Shown here one piece after another: positions 54,386 through 64,000 of a DNA stretch of 64,000 nt (its first letter is position 1; each line of letters starts with the position of its first letter). The DNA comes from Bosea sp. RAC05. Its GTDB lineage: Bacteria > Pseudomonadota > Alphaproteobacteria > Rhizobiales > Beijerinckiaceae. The stretch covers positions 247,501 through 311,500 of the forward strand of contig NZ_CP016464.1 in assembly GCF_001713455.1 (NCBI RefSeq). Direction: 5' to 3'. The notes below the pieces were generated by a model that had not been told where the DNA came from, did no database searches, and saw only the letters and a program-made list of their open reading frames with translations. The position numbers and the translations under genes are program-made.

Positions 54386-55633
54386 TCAGAGCGCCTCGCC
54401 ACGGAGCAGCCGGGGCGGCGCGCCCGCGACGCCGGCCGCCTCGCGGATGAAGAAGCGCTTCAGCCCCGGCAGCCGGTCGACCAGCCCCAGGCCCAGGTCG
54501 CGCGCCAGCCGCAGCGGCGTCGCGTCGTTGGAAAACAGCCGGTTGAGCCCGTCGGTGGCCGCGCCCATCGCCACCGTGTCGAAGCGGCGCGCCCGCTCAT
54601 AGCCTTCCAGCACGTCGGCAGCGCCCGGATCGAGCCCGAGACGGGCGGCATCGACGATCACCTCCGCCAGCGCCGCGACGTCCTTGAGGCCGAGATTGAG
54701 GCCCTGGCCGGCGATCGGATGGATCAGATGGGCGGCGTCGCCGAGCAGGGCCAGGCGCTCGCCGACGAAGCGGCGCGCCACGCCGAAGCCGAGCGGATGC
54801 GCCGTGACCGGGCTCTCCAGCGCGATCTCGCCGAGTTCCAGCCCGAAGCGCCGCTCGATCTCCGCCAGCATGCCCTCCTCATCGAGCGAGAGCAGCGCCG
54901 GCACATTCTCGTTGCGCTCGCTCCAGACCATCGAGGAGCGATGGCCGAGCCGCCCGCCATCGCTCAGCGGCAAGATCGCGAAGGGGCCCGAGGGCAGGAA
55001 ATGCTCGACGGCCCGCCCACCATGCGGCCGCTCATGGCCGATCGTCGCCACCAGCCCCGACTGGCCGTAATCCCAGCCGACCCAGCCGATGCCGGCCTGC
55101 TCGCGCAACCGGGACCGGGCGCCGTCGGCCGCGACCAGCAGCCGGGCCCGCAGCGTCTCGCCGCCCGCAAACGCGACGCTGACGCCGGCATCGCCGCTGT
55201 CGAAGCGCGTGACGCCTTCGTCCCGCAGCTCGACGCCCACCTCGCGGCAGGCGGCGGTCAACGCTTCGATCAGCGCCCCGCTGCCGACCATATGGGCGAA
55301 GGGCTGCCCCGGCTCGACCTCGCCGTCGAAGGTCAGGAAGACCGGGCGCACGACATCGCCGCTGCGGCTGTCGGACACGACCATCTCGGTCATGGCCTGT
55401 GCGTCACCCGCGATCTTGTCCCAGATGCCGAGCGACTGGAGCATCACCTGCGCCGCGGCGGCGACCGCATAGGCGCGCGTATCGGGGCGCGCCGGGCGTG
55501 CGAAGGCGGGATCGGCGACGATCACCGCGAAGGCGCGACCGAGCACCTGCTTCAGCGCGAGCGCCAGCGAAAGCCCGGCAATGCCGCCGCCGGCGATGAC
55601 GATCGCCTCGCCCGGCCGTGTCTGCTCGCTCAT
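54386..55633 (-). CDS. FAD-dependent hydroxylase of ubiquinone biosynthesis (UbiH/UbiF/Coq6 family)
   Basis: A flavoprotein monooxygenase (415 residues) that hydroxylates the ubiquinone ring. The dinucleotide motif is IAGGGIAGLSLALAL (about residues 12-26). The DG motif reads LLVAADGARSRLREQAG, and the family's GDAAHLIHPIAGQGLNLGLK lies near residue 300. Alphaproteobacteria use various members for the C1, C5 and C6 positions (UbiL, UbiM, UbiH, UbiF), and the position used by this one cannot be decided from the sequence. It converges on the palindromic repeat after Trm112 and diverges from the thioesterase gene. Confidence 0.92.
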   Translation of the reverse strand: MSEQTRPGEAIVIAGGGIAGLSLALALKQVLGRAFAVIVADPAFARPARPDTRAYAVAAAAQVMLQSLGIWDKIAGDAQAMTEMVVSDSRSGDVVRPVFLTFDGEVEPGQPFAHMVGSGALIEALTAACREVGVELRDEGVTRFDSGDAGVSVAFAGGETLRARLLVAADGARSRLREQAGIGWVGWDYGQSGLVATIGHERPHGGRAVEHFLPSGPFAILPLSDGGRLGHRSSMVWSERNENVPALLSLDEEGMLAEIERRFGLELGEIALESPVTAHPLGFGVARRFVGERLALLGDAAHLIHPIAGQGLNLGLKDVAALAEVIVDAARLGLDPGAADVLEGYERARRFDTVAMGAATDGLNRLFSNDATPLRLARDLGLGLVDRLPGLKRFFIREAAGVAGAPPRLLRGEAL

Positions 55634-55782
55634 GCGCCATCCTCCTCATCGCCACGGGAGCGCGCGCCCCTCCCGCCTTGACGATCCGGGACGGGTCGGT
55701 GCTGATGCGGCGGAACCGGCGGCTGCTGTGCGCGCAAGCCGGCTTCACCGTCAACCCGCCCGCCGCCAGAGCCTGTTCGACC

Positions 55783-56652
55783 ATGTCCCAGATCAGCGAC
55801 TCCCTGATGTCGATCCTCGACCTCGAGCCGCTCGAGCGCAATCTGTTCCGGGGTCGCAGCCCCCGTGTCGGCTGGCCGCGCGTCTTCGGCGGGCAGGTTA
55901 TCGCGCAGTCGCTCTACGCCGCCTGCAAGACGGTGGAGGGCCGCCAGCCGCATTCGCTGCACGCCTATTTCCTCCTCGGCGGCGATCCCGAAATCCCGAT
56001 CATCTACGAGGTCGACCGGCTGCGCGACGGCCGCTCCTTCACGACGCGGCGCGTGCTGGCGATCCAGAAGGGCGAGGCGATCTTCGCCATGTCCGCCTCC
56101 TTCCAGGTCGAGGAGCCCGGCTACGAGCACCAGATGCCGATGCCCGACGTCCCCCCGCCGGAGGATCTGCCCGATCGCGACGCGATGAGCCGCGATATCC
56201 TGCCCAACATGCCCAAGGCGGTCCGCGCCTATTACCAGCGCGAACGGCCGATCGAGATCCGCCCGGTCGAGCTCCGGCGCTATGCCGGCACGGGCGAGGC
56301 GATGGAGCCGCGCTTCCATGTCTGGATCCGGGCGATGCAGCCGCTTCCCGACGACCCGGCGATCCACCAGGCGGTGCTCGCCTATGCTTCGGACCTGATG
56401 CTGCTCGATTCGAGCCTGATCGCCCACGGCACCACGGTCTTCGATCCGCAGGTCCAGGCCGCCAGCCTCGACCATGCGCTCTGGTTCCACCGGCCGTTCC
56501 GGGCCGATGACTGGCTGCTCTATGCGCAGGACAGCCCCTCGGCCTCGGGCGCGCGCGGCTTCTCGCGCGGGCTGGTCTTCGACCGGCAGGGCCAGCTCGT
56601 CGCCTCGGTCGCGCAGGAGGGCCTGGTCCGGCCGCGGCCCGACCGCGCCTGA
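55783..56652 (+). CDS. tesB: Acyl-CoA thioesterase II
   Basis: Double hot-dog thioesterase (289 residues) that hydrolyses medium- and long-chain acyl-CoA. The first domain has RVFGGQVIAQSLYAACKTV and HSLHAYFLLGGDPEIPIIYE. The second carries the active-site region LAYASDLMLLDSSLIAHG (Asp and Ser) and the ending SLDHALWFHRPFRADDWLLY, followed by ARGFSRGLVFDRQGQLVASV. The ATG at 55783 begins the standard SDSLMSILDLE N-terminus; the 55 codons upstream are open but not conserved. It is followed by the control region of glnK. Confidence 0.95.
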   Translation: MSQISDSLMSILDLEPLERNLFRGRSPRVGWPRVFGGQVIAQSLYAACKTVEGRQPHSLHAYFLLGGDPEIPIIYEVDRLRDGRSFTTRRVLAIQKGEAIFAMSASFQVEEPGYEHQMPMPDVPPPEDLPDRDAMSRDILPNMPKAVRAYYQRERPIEIRPVELRRYAGTGEAMEPRFHVWIRAMQPLPDDPAIHQAVLAYASDLMLLDSSLIAHGTTVFDPQVQAASLDHALWFHRPFRADDWLLYAQDSPSASGARGFSRGLVFDRQGQLVASVAQEGLVRPRPDRA

Positions 56653-56670
56653 CGCCGTTTTAGGCAATAG

Positions 56671-57228
<558 letters not shown>

Positions 57229-57260
57229 TCACACGCGATCCTTCCGAGGAGTTTCAAACC

Positions 57261-58727
57261 ATGCATTTCAAGACCATCAGCCGGGTCGGGCTCGTCGCGC
57301 TGGCGCTGGCCGCCGCCGGCGGCGCGCTCGCCCAGACGCCCGCCGCTCCCGTCCCCAACAAGGGTGACGTCGCCTTCATGATGAGCTCGACCGTCCTGGT
57401 CTTCCTCATGACGATCCCGGGCCTCGCCCTGTTCTATGGCGGCCTCGTCCGCAGCAAGAACATGCTCTCGGTGCTCACCCAGGTCTTCGCGATCGTCAGC
57501 ATCGTCGCCCTGATGTGGGTGATCTTCGGCTACTCGCTCGCCTTCACCAATGGCGGCGGCCTGAACGACTATGTCGGCGGCTTCTCGAAGGCCTTCCTGC
57601 GCGGCGTCGACGCCACCACCACCGTCGCCACCTTCTCCAACGGCGTCGTCATCCCCGAATATGTCTATCTGGCCTTCCAGATGACCTTCGCCTGCATCAC
57701 GCCGGCCCTCATCGTCGGCGCCTTCGCCGAGCGCATGAAGTTCTCGGCGCTGCTGCTCTTCACCGTCCTCTGGGTCACCTTCATCTACTTCCCGATGGCC
57801 CACATGGTCTGGTACTGGGGCGGCCCGGATGCGGTCGGCAACGCCGCCAAGGCCCTCGCGGAGGCTGGCGCCGACGGCAAGGCCGCTGCCCAGGCCGCGC
57901 TCGACGCCGTCAACGCCGATGCCGGCATGCTCTTCAAGTGGGGCGCGCTCGACTTCGCCGGCGGCACCGTGGTGCACATCAATGCGGGCATCGCCGGCCT
58001 CGTCGGCTGCATCCTGATCGGCAAGCGCATCGGCTATGGCAAGGAGCTGATGGCCCCGCACTCGCTGACCATGACCCTGATCGGCGGCGCCCTGCTCTGG
58101 GTCGGCTGGTTCGGCTTCAACGCCGGCTCGAACCTCGAGGCCAACGGCACCGCCGCCCTGGCGATGGTCAACACCTTCGTCGCCACCGCCGCCGCGGCCG
58201 TCGCCTGGCTGTTCGTGGAATGGGCCGTCAAGGGCAAGCCCTCGATGCTCGGCATGGTCTCCGGCGCGGTCGCCGGCCTCGTCGCCGTCACCCCGGCCGC
58301 GGGCTTCGCCGGCCCGATGGGCTGCATCATCCTCGGCCTCGTCGCCGGCACGATCTGCTTCGTCTTCTGCTCGACGGTGAAGAACGCGCTCGGCTACGAC
58401 GACTCGCTCGACGTCTTCGGCATCCACTGCATCGGCGGCATCCTGGGTGCGCTCGCCACCGGCATTCTCGTCAACGTCAATCTCGGCGGCGCGGGCATCC
58501 CGGACTACGCCTCGAAGCCCGGCGAACTGGCGGTCGGTGCCTATGAGTTCGGCACCGCCTTCATGGCTCAGGTCAAGGCCGTGCTGTTCACGCTGGTCTT
58601 CAGCGGCGTCGGCTCGCTGATCCTGTTCAAGATCGTCGACGTGGTCGTCGGCCTGCGCGTCGCCCCCGACGCGGAGCGCGAGGGCCTCGACATCGCCGAG
58701 CACGGCGAGCGCGCCTACCACGCTTGA
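57261..58727 (+). CDS. amtB: Ammonium transporter
   Basis: Ammonium channel (488 residues) with a cleavable signal peptide (ALALAAAGGALAQ) and eleven membrane segments. The pore histidines are H239 (GTVVHINAGIAG) and H389 (FGIHCIGG). The signature DFAGGTVVHINAG is complete. A periplasmic loop of about 40 residues (188-226, Ala/Gly/Asp-rich, beginning GPDAVGNAAKA) is longer than in E. coli AmtB. The C-terminal cytoplasmic tail, which meets GlnK, ends DIAEHGERAYHA. It is co-transcribed with glnK and closed by a strong terminator. Confidence 0.97.
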   Translation: MHFKTISRVGLVALALAAAGGALAQTPAAPVPNKGDVAFMMSSTVLVFLMTIPGLALFYGGLVRSKNMLSVLTQVFAIVSIVALMWVIFGYSLAFTNGGGLNDYVGGFSKAFLRGVDATTTVATFSNGVVIPEYVYLAFQMTFACITPALIVGAFAERMKFSALLLFTVLWVTFIYFPMAHMVWYWGGPDAVGNAAKALAEAGADGKAAAQAALDAVNADAGMLFKWGALDFAGGTVVHINAGIAGLVGCILIGKRIGYGKELMAPHSLTMTLIGGALLWVGWFGFNAGSNLEANGTAALAMVNTFVATAAAAVAWLFVEWAVKGKPSMLGMVSGAVAGLVAVTPAAGFAGPMGCIILGLVAGTICFVFCSTVKNALGYDDSLDVFGIHCIGGILGALATGILVNVNLGGAGIPDYASKPGELAVGAYEFGTAFMAQVKAVLFTLVFSGVGSLILFKIVDVVVGLRVAPDAEREGLDIAEHGERAYHA

Positions 58728-58768
58728 AGACAGGCGCACGGCCGGGCCCAACCGGCCCTCTCGACACC

Positions 58769-58798
58769 ATCCCCGGCGGGCGACCGCCGGGGATTTTT
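58769..58798 (+). terminator. Intrinsic terminator after amtB
   Basis: A 10-bp stem, ATCCCCGGCG (58769-58778) with CGCCGGGGAT (58785-58794), a 6-base loop and a T run to 58798. Confidence 0.9.
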
Positions 58799-58835
58799 CA
58801 TGGGCGGACGGCGGCGGCCGGGGGCGATGTCGCCA

Positions 58836-58856
58836 AGGTTAAGCGTGTCTTAACCT
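58836..58856 (+). promoter_or_regulatory. CtrA box upstream of ftsK
   Basis: AGGTTAAG (58836-58843) and CTTAACCT (58849-58856) form a perfect 8-bp inverted repeat around CGTGT. It contains TTAA-N7-TTAAC (58839-58854), a full match to the CtrA consensus. It lies about 55-70 bp before the ftsK start, so CtrA could control a division gene here. The match is seen; the control is inferred. Confidence 0.6.
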
Positions 58857-58908
58857 CGGCTTCCTAACGTGGTCGCATCGGCCGTTGCGACGCGGCCCGC
58901 AGTCCTGG

Positions 58909-61530
58909 ATGACGGCCCAACCCCGCATGCGCACGATCCGACGCTCCTCCTCGCTGATGGACCGCCTGCCCGATCCGGTGCGGGAGTTCCTGTCGCGCCG
59001 TGCCAGCGAGATGGTCGGCCTCGCACTGCTCGCGCTGATGGCCGCCGTGGCCCTCTCGCTGGCGACCTGGTCGGTCGACGACCCCAGCCTCAACAATGCC
59101 ACCAGCGGCGCCGTCGCCAACTGGCTCGGCCGTCCGGGCGCCATGGTCGCCGATCTGCTGATGCAGCTCATCGGGCTCGGCGTCATCGCCCTGCTGTTTC
59201 CGCCGCTCGTCTGGTCGCTCAGGCTCGTGCGCTTCCACATCTTCGACCGCGGCGCCCTCAAGCTCGGCCTCTGGATCGTCGCCGTCGCCGCCACCGCCGC
59301 GGTCGGAAGCGCCCTGCCCGCGACGCCGCGCTGGCCGCTGCCCACCGGCATGGGCGGCGTCATCGGCGACGGCCTCCTCTTCGGCACGCGCAACCTCGCC
59401 GGCATCGCCGGCAATGCGGTCGGCGGGCTCGTCGGCTTCCTCTATGCGGGCATCGCCATTCTCGCCGTCACCGCCGCCGCCGGCTTTGGCTTCGTCAGTG
59501 ACGAGGACCCGGTCCTCGACGAGGACGAGGCCGACGAATCCTGGTCCGAAAGCGAGGATCGCCGCGATGACGAGCCCGGCATCGCTGTGATCCTCGTCGG
59601 CTGGCTCGCCCATGGCGCCATGGCCCTGCGCGGCATGATCCTGCGCCGCCTGCCGCAGCCGCCCCAGGCCGCGACCCAGAGGGCCGGCACGCCGGCCACC
59701 GGAACGGGCGCCCTTGCCGCCGCGGGCCGCGTCCGCCGCGAGCCCCAGTTCGCCGAGGAGGCGCGAGGCGGCGCGGGCGCGCGCCCCACCGTTCCACCCT
59801 TCGCCCCGGCCCCGCTGCCGCCGCTGCGCGGGCCGCGGGCGGCGCCCGTCGACGACGCGCCCTTCGACCTCGACGACGACGAGCCGCTCGACCTGCGCGA
59901 CCTCAACGCGCCGCGCGTCACCGCGCCGGCCCCCGGGCCCAAGCCCGGCAAGCGCATCCAGCGCGAGGCTCAGCCCTCGCTGCTCGACCGCGACGAGTTC
60001 GAGCTGCCGCCCCTGACCTATCTGTCCGAGCCCCGGAAGCTGCCGGCCAACGCGATCTCGACCGACGCGCTCGAACAGAACGCGACACTGCTCGAGGGCG
60101 TGCTGGAGGATTTCGGCGTGCGTGGCGAGATCACGCAGGTGCGCCCCGGCCCTGTGGTGACGCTCTACGAACTCGAGCCGGCTCCGGGCACGAAGTCCTC
60201 CCGCGTGATTTCGCTGGCGGACGACATTGCGCGCTCGATGAGCGCGATCTCGGCGCGCGTGGCGGTGATTCCCGGCAAGAACGCCATCGGCATCGAGTTG
60301 CCCAACGCCAAGCGCGAGACGGTCTATCTGCGCGAGCTTCTGGCGAGCCAGGATTTCGAGAGCTCCAAGCACAAGCTCGCTCTGGGGCTCGGCAAGACCA
60401 TCGGCGGCGAGCCGGTGATCGTCGATCTCGCCAAGATGCCCCATCTCCTGGTCGCCGGCACGACCGGCTCGGGCAAGTCGGTGGCGATCAACACGATGAT
60501 CCTGTCGCTGCTCTACCGGCTCAAGCCCGAGCAGTGCCGGCTGATCATGGTCGATCCCAAGATGCTGGAGCTGTCGGTCTATGACGGCATCCCGCATCTG
60601 CTCACCCCCGTCGTCACCGATCCGAAGAAGGCGGTCGTCGCGCTCAAATGGGCGGTGCGCGAGATGGAGGAGCGCTACAAGAAGATGTCGAAGCTCTCGG
60701 TGCGCAACATCGACGGCTTCAACGCCCGCGTCGTCGAGGCCAAGGCCGCCGGCGAGGTCATCACCCGCACGGTCCAGACCGGCTTCGACCGCCATTCCGG
60801 CGAGGCTGTTTACGAGGACGAGGTCATGGACCTCGAGCCCTTGCCCTATATCGTCGTGATCGTCGACGAGATGGCCGACCTGATGATGGTCGCCGGCAAG
60901 GAGATCGAGGGCACGATCCAGCGCCTCGCCCAGATGGCCCGTGCCGCGGGCATCCATGTCGTGCTGGCGACGCAGCGCCCGTCGGTGGACGTCATCACCG
61001 GCACGATCAAGGCGAATTTCCCGACGCGCATCTCCTTCCAGGTGACGAGCAAGATCGACTCACGCACGATCCTCGGCGAGATGGGCGCCGAGCAGCTGCT
61101 GGGCCAGGGCGACATGCTCTACATGGCCGGCGGCGGGCGCATCACCCGCGTCCACGGCCCCTTCGTCTCGGATGCCGAGGTCGAGAAGGTCGTCGCCCAT
61201 CTCAAGACGCAAGGCCGGCCGCAATATCTCGACGCCGTCACCTCCGAGGAGGAAGAGCCCGGCACTGAGGGCGAGGACGGCGCGGTCTTCGACAAGACCG
61301 GCATGGGCCAGTCCGAGAGCGAGGACCCTTACGACCAGGCGGTGGCGGTGGTGCTGCGGGACAAGAAGGCCTCGACCTCCTACATCCAGCGCCGCCTGCA
61401 GATCGGCTACAACCGCGCCGCCTCGATCATGGAGCGGATGGAGAACGAGGGCATCGTCGGCCCCGCCAACCACGCCGGCAAACGCGAAATCCTCGTCGAA
61501 ACCGGCAGGGCCAGGGAAGACGAGGATTGA
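58909..61530 (+). CDS. ftsK: DNA translocase FtsK
   Basis: Septal DNA pump (873 residues) that clears and resolves chromosomes at division. About four membrane segments lie in the first 190 residues. A long acidic/Pro-rich linker (to about residue 370) follows, then the alpha-beta motor with Walker A GTTGSGKS (517-524) and Walker [13 protein letters not shown]. The [13 protein letters not shown] segment is typical. A C-terminal winged-helix gamma domain ([21 protein letters not shown]) reads the KOPS polarity sites. The start could also be 58927. A CtrA box lies upstream. Confidence 0.96.
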   Translation: MTAQPRMRTIRRSSSLMDRLPDPVREFLSRRASEMVGLALLALMAAVALSLATWSVDDPSLNNATSGAVANWLGRPGAMVADLLMQLIGLGVIALLFPPLVWSLRLVRFHIFDRGALKLGLWIVAVAATAAVGSALPATPRWPLPTGMGGVIGDGLLFGTRNLAGIAGNAVGGLVGFLYAGIAILAVTAAAGFGFVSDEDPVLDEDEADESWSESEDRRDDEPGIAVILVGWLAHGAMALRGMILRRLPQPPQAATQRAGTPATGTGALAAAGRVRREPQFAEEARGGAGARPTVPPFAPAPLPPLRGPRAAPVDDAPFDLDDDEPLDLRDLNAPRVTAPAPGPKPGKRIQREAQPSLLDRDEFELPPLTYLSEPRKLPANAISTDALEQNATLLEGVLEDFGVRGEITQVRPGPVVTLYELEPAPGTKSSRVISLADDIARSMSAISARVAVIPGKNAIGIELPNAKRETVYLRELLASQDFESSKHKLALGLGKTIGGEPVIVDLAKMPHLLVAGTTGSGKSVAINTMILSLLYRLKPEQCRLIMVDPKMLELSVYDGIPHLLTPVVTDPKKAVVALKWAVREMEERYKKMSKLSVRNIDGFNARVVEAKAAGEVITRTVQTGFDRHSGEAVYEDEVMDLEPLPYIVVIVDEMADLMMVAGKEIEGTIQRLAQMARAAGIHVVLATQRPSVDVITGTIKANFPTRISFQVTSKIDSRTILGEMGAEQLLGQGDMLYMAGGGRITRVHGPFVSDAEVEKVVAHLKTQGRPQYLDAVTSEEEEPGTEGEDGAVFDKTGMGQSESEDPYDQAVAVVLRDKKASTSYIQRRLQIGYNRAASIMERMENEGIVGPANHAGKREILVETGRAREDED

Positions 61531-61734
61531 AAACGGGGTTGACGCCCGCGCCAGCCCTTGTCGTTGCGGGTCCCGGTCCTCAAATTGCCATCAGGCCGCT
61601 GCAACCTGCGGCATGACTTTGCGTTATCTGTCCGGCGCCGGGTCGACGCGCAGCCGGACAGCAGGGCGCCACCGCCACGACGGTCGACAGGTCCGACACG
61701 GGCCGGCCGTGACAGAATGGAGCAAGGCCTGCCG

Positions 61735-62559
61735 ATGACGTTGATCCCGACCCCCAGGGCCAAGGCTGCGATGCTGGCATGGCTCGGCTGCGTCGCGCTT
61801 CCGTCTTCGCTGCTGGCACAGCCCCTCCAGATCCTGCCGCCCAAGCCGGCGGTCTCGAGGCCGGCCGCCAGCCGCCCCCTGCCGCTGCCACCCGTCCGGC
61901 CGCCGGGCCTGGGGCTGCCGCGCGTCGCGGAAGCCCCGGTCGCGCAGCCTGCCAGCACAGCCATCGTTCCCGCGACGGAGACGACGCGGGCCTCGGCCCC
62001 GGTTCGCGCCAAAACCGGTGCGCCCGCGACCCGCGAGGAGGCGATCGAGCGGCTGAACGCCTATCTCAACAGCTTCACCACCCTGCAGGGCAACTTCATC
62101 CAGCATGCCGCCGACGGCCGGCGGCTGGAGGGGCGCATCTATATCCAGCGACCGGGCAAGATGCGCTTCGAATACGAGCCGCCCGCCACGATCGAGGTGA
62201 TCTCGGACGGCACCTCCGTGGCCGTGCGCGACAAGCGCCTCGCGACGCAGGACATCTACTCCCTCGGCCAGACCCCGCTGAAGTTCCTGGTGCGCGAGCG
62301 CATGGATCTGGCCCGCGAGGGCACGATCACCGGCGCCGCGATCGATGGCGACGTGCTGACGCTGCGGCTGGAGGATCGCTCGACGCTGGGCGGAACCTCG
62401 AAGATCGCGCTGAAATTCGATCTGACGGCGAATGTACTGCGGCAATGGGTCGTCATCGATCCGCAGGGCTACGAGACCACCGTGTCGCTCTACAATCTCG
62501 ACACGCAGCGCCGCCCCGACGCCAAGAATTTCGTGATCGACTACCAGCGCAAGCTCTGA
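61735..62559 (+). CDS. lolA: Outer membrane lipoprotein carrier protein LolA
   Basis: Periplasmic chaperone (274 residues) that carries lipoproteins from LolCDE to the outer membrane. A signal peptide (AAMLAWLGCVALPSSLLAQ) is followed by an unusually long Pro/Ala-rich linker of about 65 residues. The LolA domain contains LNSFTTLQGNFIQHAADGRR, PGKMRFEYEPPATIEVISDG and TPLKFLVRERMDLAREG. The ATG at 61735 has an AAGG element well placed before it; 61717 is the alternative. It lies 204 bp after ftsK; ftsK-lolA-xth is a frequent order in Hyphomicrobiales. Confidence 0.93.
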   Translation: MTLIPTPRAKAAMLAWLGCVALPSSLLAQPLQILPPKPAVSRPAASRPLPLPPVRPPGLGLPRVAEAPVAQPASTAIVPATETTRASAPVRAKTGAPATREEAIERLNAYLNSFTTLQGNFIQHAADGRRLEGRIYIQRPGKMRFEYEPPATIEVISDGTSVAVRDKRLATQDIYSLGQTPLKFLVRERMDLAREGTITGAAIDGDVLTLRLEDRSTLGGTSKIALKFDLTANVLRQWVVIDPQGYETTVSLYNLDTQRRPDAKNFVIDYQRKL

Positions 62560-62643
62560 CGTCGGACGGGGGCCCGATCGGGCGTCTTGCCTTTTGCGCG
62601 CCAGCGGATGAGTTTCCGGCACCCTTCTCGCCGGACGACCTCA

Positions 62644-63459
62644 GTGCAACTCACCGTCACAAGCTGGAACATCAACTCGGTCAGGCTGCGCATCGGCATG
62701 GTCACCGATTTTCTCGGCCGCCATGCGCCCGATATCCTCTGCCTGCAGGAGACCAAGACGCCGGACGAGCAGTTCCCGGCCAAGGCCTTCGAGAAGGCGG
62801 GCTATGTCCACCAGGCCTTCATCGGGCAGAAGGGCTATAACGGCGTCGCCATCGTCTCGAAGCTGCCCTTCAGCGAGCGCGACGCGATGGCGATGTGCGG
62901 TCGCAACGACGCCCGGCACATGACCGTGGTGCTCGATGCCGCCGCCGGTGCCGCCGCAGGCATCGCGATCCACAATTTCTACATCCCCGCCGGCGGCGAC
63001 ATCCCCGACCCCGCGAAGAACGAGAAATTCGCCCATAAGCTCGCCTTCCTCGACGAGATCGGCGCCTGGAACGTGGCGAAACGCCCGACCGACCGACCGG
63101 CGATCCTCGTCGGCGATCTCAACATCGCGCCCTACGAGCACGATGTCTGGAGCCACAAGCAGCTCCTCGACGTGGTCAGCCACACCCCGATCGAAACCAC
63201 GACGCTGGAGCGGCTTCGCTCCGAAGGCGGCTGGACCGACGCGGCGCGCCTGCTGCGGCCGGAACCGGAGAAGCTCTACAGCTGGTGGAGCTACCGCGCC
63301 GCCGACTGGGAAGCATCGGATCGCGGCCGCCGGCTCGACCATATCTGGCTGTCGGACGCGCTGAGGCCGACGCTGCGCGACGTGACCTTCCTGCGCGAGG
63401 CGAGGGGCTGGGAACGGCCCTCGGACCATGTCCCGGTGACGGCGACGCTGCAGCTCTGA
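62644..63459 (+). CDS. xthA: Exodeoxyribonuclease III
   Basis: AP endonuclease/3'-5' exonuclease (271 residues) for base-excision repair. The family start TVTSWNINSVRLR is reached from the GTG at 62644. An ATG at 62608 would add twelve unconserved residues. The metal ligand is E36 in LQETKTP, the active-site Asp/Asn lie in VGDLNIAP, and the final SDHVPV carries the catalytic histidine (H262). RRLDHIWLSD is the family's penultimate motif. It follows lolA by 84 bp on the same strand. Confidence 0.95.
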   Translation: MQLTVTSWNINSVRLRIGMVTDFLGRHAPDILCLQETKTPDEQFPAKAFEKAGYVHQAFIGQKGYNGVAIVSKLPFSERDAMAMCGRNDARHMTVVLDAAAGAAAGIAIHNFYIPAGGDIPDPAKNEKFAHKLAFLDEIGAWNVAKRPTDRPAILVGDLNIAPYEHDVWSHKQLLDVVSHTPIETTTLERLRSEGGWTDAARLLRPEPEKLYSWWSYRAADWEASDRGRRLDHIWLSDALRPTLRDVTFLREARGWERPSDHVPVTATLQL

Positions 63460-63466
63460 GGCAAGC

Positions 63467-63931
63467 TCAGCCCCGATCGATCGCGATCAGGGCCTCCCGC
63501 ACAACCGTCAGCTGGTCGACGAAGCCGCGCAGCCTGTCGCTGATTGCCGCCGCGACGGCCTCCGCCGAGCCAGGTGATTCGGCCAGGACGCGGCGCATCA
63601 CGCTGCGCGACAGGCGCATCACCTGCGTCGGCTCGCGGGCGATCGCCGTGACCGGGCGTGCGACGGCCGTGAACAGGGCCATCTCGCCGATCAGGGCGCC
63701 GGGGCCGACGATCTCCTGCGCCGGTTGCCCGTCCTCGCGACTGTCGAGCGCGACCGCCCCCGAAATCACCAGCACCGCCCCGTCCGACGGCTCGCCGACG
63801 CGAAACAGCACGTCACCCGCTCTCAGGATGCGGCTCTCCGCGGCGAAGGCAATCAGCCTCAGCGCATCGCGCTCCATCAGGCCCAGCAGCGGCTGCCGGG
63901 CCAGCAGGGCGATGTCGTCGTCGAGGGCCAT
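63467..63931 (-). CDS. Cyclic nucleotide-binding domain protein
   Basis: A 154-residue single-domain protein with a cNMP-binding (CAP-type) fold. The phosphate-binding cassette reads GALIGEMALFTAVARPVTAI (about residues 78-97), with the Glu and Arg that hold cAMP or cGMP. ILRAGDVLFRVGEPSDGAVL forms the first strands. After the C-helix there is no helix-turn-helix, so it is not a CRP-type transcription factor and must act through a partner. It starts 3 bases after the stop of the gene entering from the right edge and is probably in its operon. Confidence 0.9.
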   Translation of the reverse strand: MALDDDIALLARQPLLGLMERDALRLIAFAAESRILRAGDVLFRVGEPSDGAVLVISGAVALDSREDGQPAQEIVGPGALIGEMALFTAVARPVTAIAREPTQVMRLSRSVMRRVLAESPGSAEAVAAAISDRLRGFVDQLTVVREALIAIDRG

Positions 63932-63934
63932 ATC

Positions 63935-64000
63935 CTAGGGGTTGAGCCGGTAGCCGCCGGCATCCGTCACCAGCAGGCGGGCATTGCCCGGGTCGGGCTC
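63935..64000 (-). CDS. C-terminal end of an unidentified protein
   Basis: Only the last 21 codons are inside the window, ending GGYRLNP and TAG. The segment ARLLVTDAGGYRL resembles the C-terminal wing of OmpR-type DNA-binding domains, which often end in a GYRL-like sequence. The fragment is too short to name it. The cNMP-binding gene follows after 3 bases, which suggests the two are co-transcribed and possibly act together. Confidence 0.5.
   Translation of the reverse strand, partial: EPDPGNARLLVTDAGGYRLNP

Overview
The window is 64 kb of GC-rich chromosomal DNA from an alphaproteobacterium of the order Hyphomicrobiales (Rhizobiales). The best guess is a Bosea-like genus, but that is inference. 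The order is supported by a cluster for the very-long-chain (C28) fatty acid of lipid A (acpXL, fabZXL, two ketosynthase-type genes, a dehydrogenase and lpxXL), a 180-kDa-class NAD-glutamate dehydrogenase, an IalB-family protein, an F1-ATPase inhibitor zeta (DUF1476) gene, a DUF2794 gene and candidate CtrA boxes. Almost all of the window is core housekeeping DNA. I see no prophage, insertion sequence, CRISPR array, rRNA or tRNA gene.

Layout. 1-5.1 kb: C-terminal part of an M23 peptidase, an AEC transporter, GluQ, a 3-methyladenine glycosylase, an HpcH/HpaI aldolase and ATPase inhibitor zeta. 5.4-7.9 kb: purC, a lipoprotein, purS and purQ. 8-11.5 kb: cytochrome c maturation on the minus strand (ccmA-ccmB, then ccmC-ccmD-ccmG), split by a small plus-strand gene. 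11.7-16.5 kb: acnA and a chemotaxis receptor. 16.7-23.4 kb: the lipid A C28 acyl cluster. 23.4-30.8 kb: a DUF1223 protein, a LemA-TPM-TPM operon, ggt, a small membrane protein, rlmN and IalB. 31-35.2 kb: quinone oxidoreductase, DUF1232 protein, SDR, a RES/Xre toxin-antitoxin pair and yciB. 35.2-40.1 kb: ftsY, an RluA-type pseudouridine synthase, phhB, thpR, an aldo/keto reductase and an arylesterase. 40.1-44.5 kb: an ABC ATPase with an FtsX-like permease, then a Bax-inhibitor-1 family protein. 44.7-46.9 kb: a secreted RTX serine protease of visibly lower GC. 47-64 kb: GNAT, DUF2794, AhpD-like protein, NAD-GDH, Trm112, UbiH-like hydroxylase, acyl-CoA thioesterase, glnK-amtB, ftsK, lolA, exonuclease III, a cNMP-binding protein and the last codons of one more gene.

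How the genes work together. The clearest pathway is the lipid A acyl cluster. AcpXL carries the growing chain, FabZXL dehydrates, FabF1XL condenses, an SDR and an MDR enzyme reduce, and LpxXL transfers the product to lipid A. FabF2XL in this cluster contains no cysteine at all and carries an EEQAG motif where the ketosynthase nucleophile should be. It therefore looks like a chain-length-factor-type partner rather than an enzyme, and this is the most interesting observation in the window. Other points worth a second look are the RTX protease with no secretion genes nearby, a dispersed GTCAT-hairpin-hairpin-ATGAC repeat family (one copy supplies a start codon), an orphan terminator suggesting a small RNA near 48.4 kb, candidate CtrA boxes before ftsK and the chemotaxis receptor, a sigma-54 promoter before glnK-amtB, and a glutamate dehydrogenase tail that overlaps the next gene by 95 bp.
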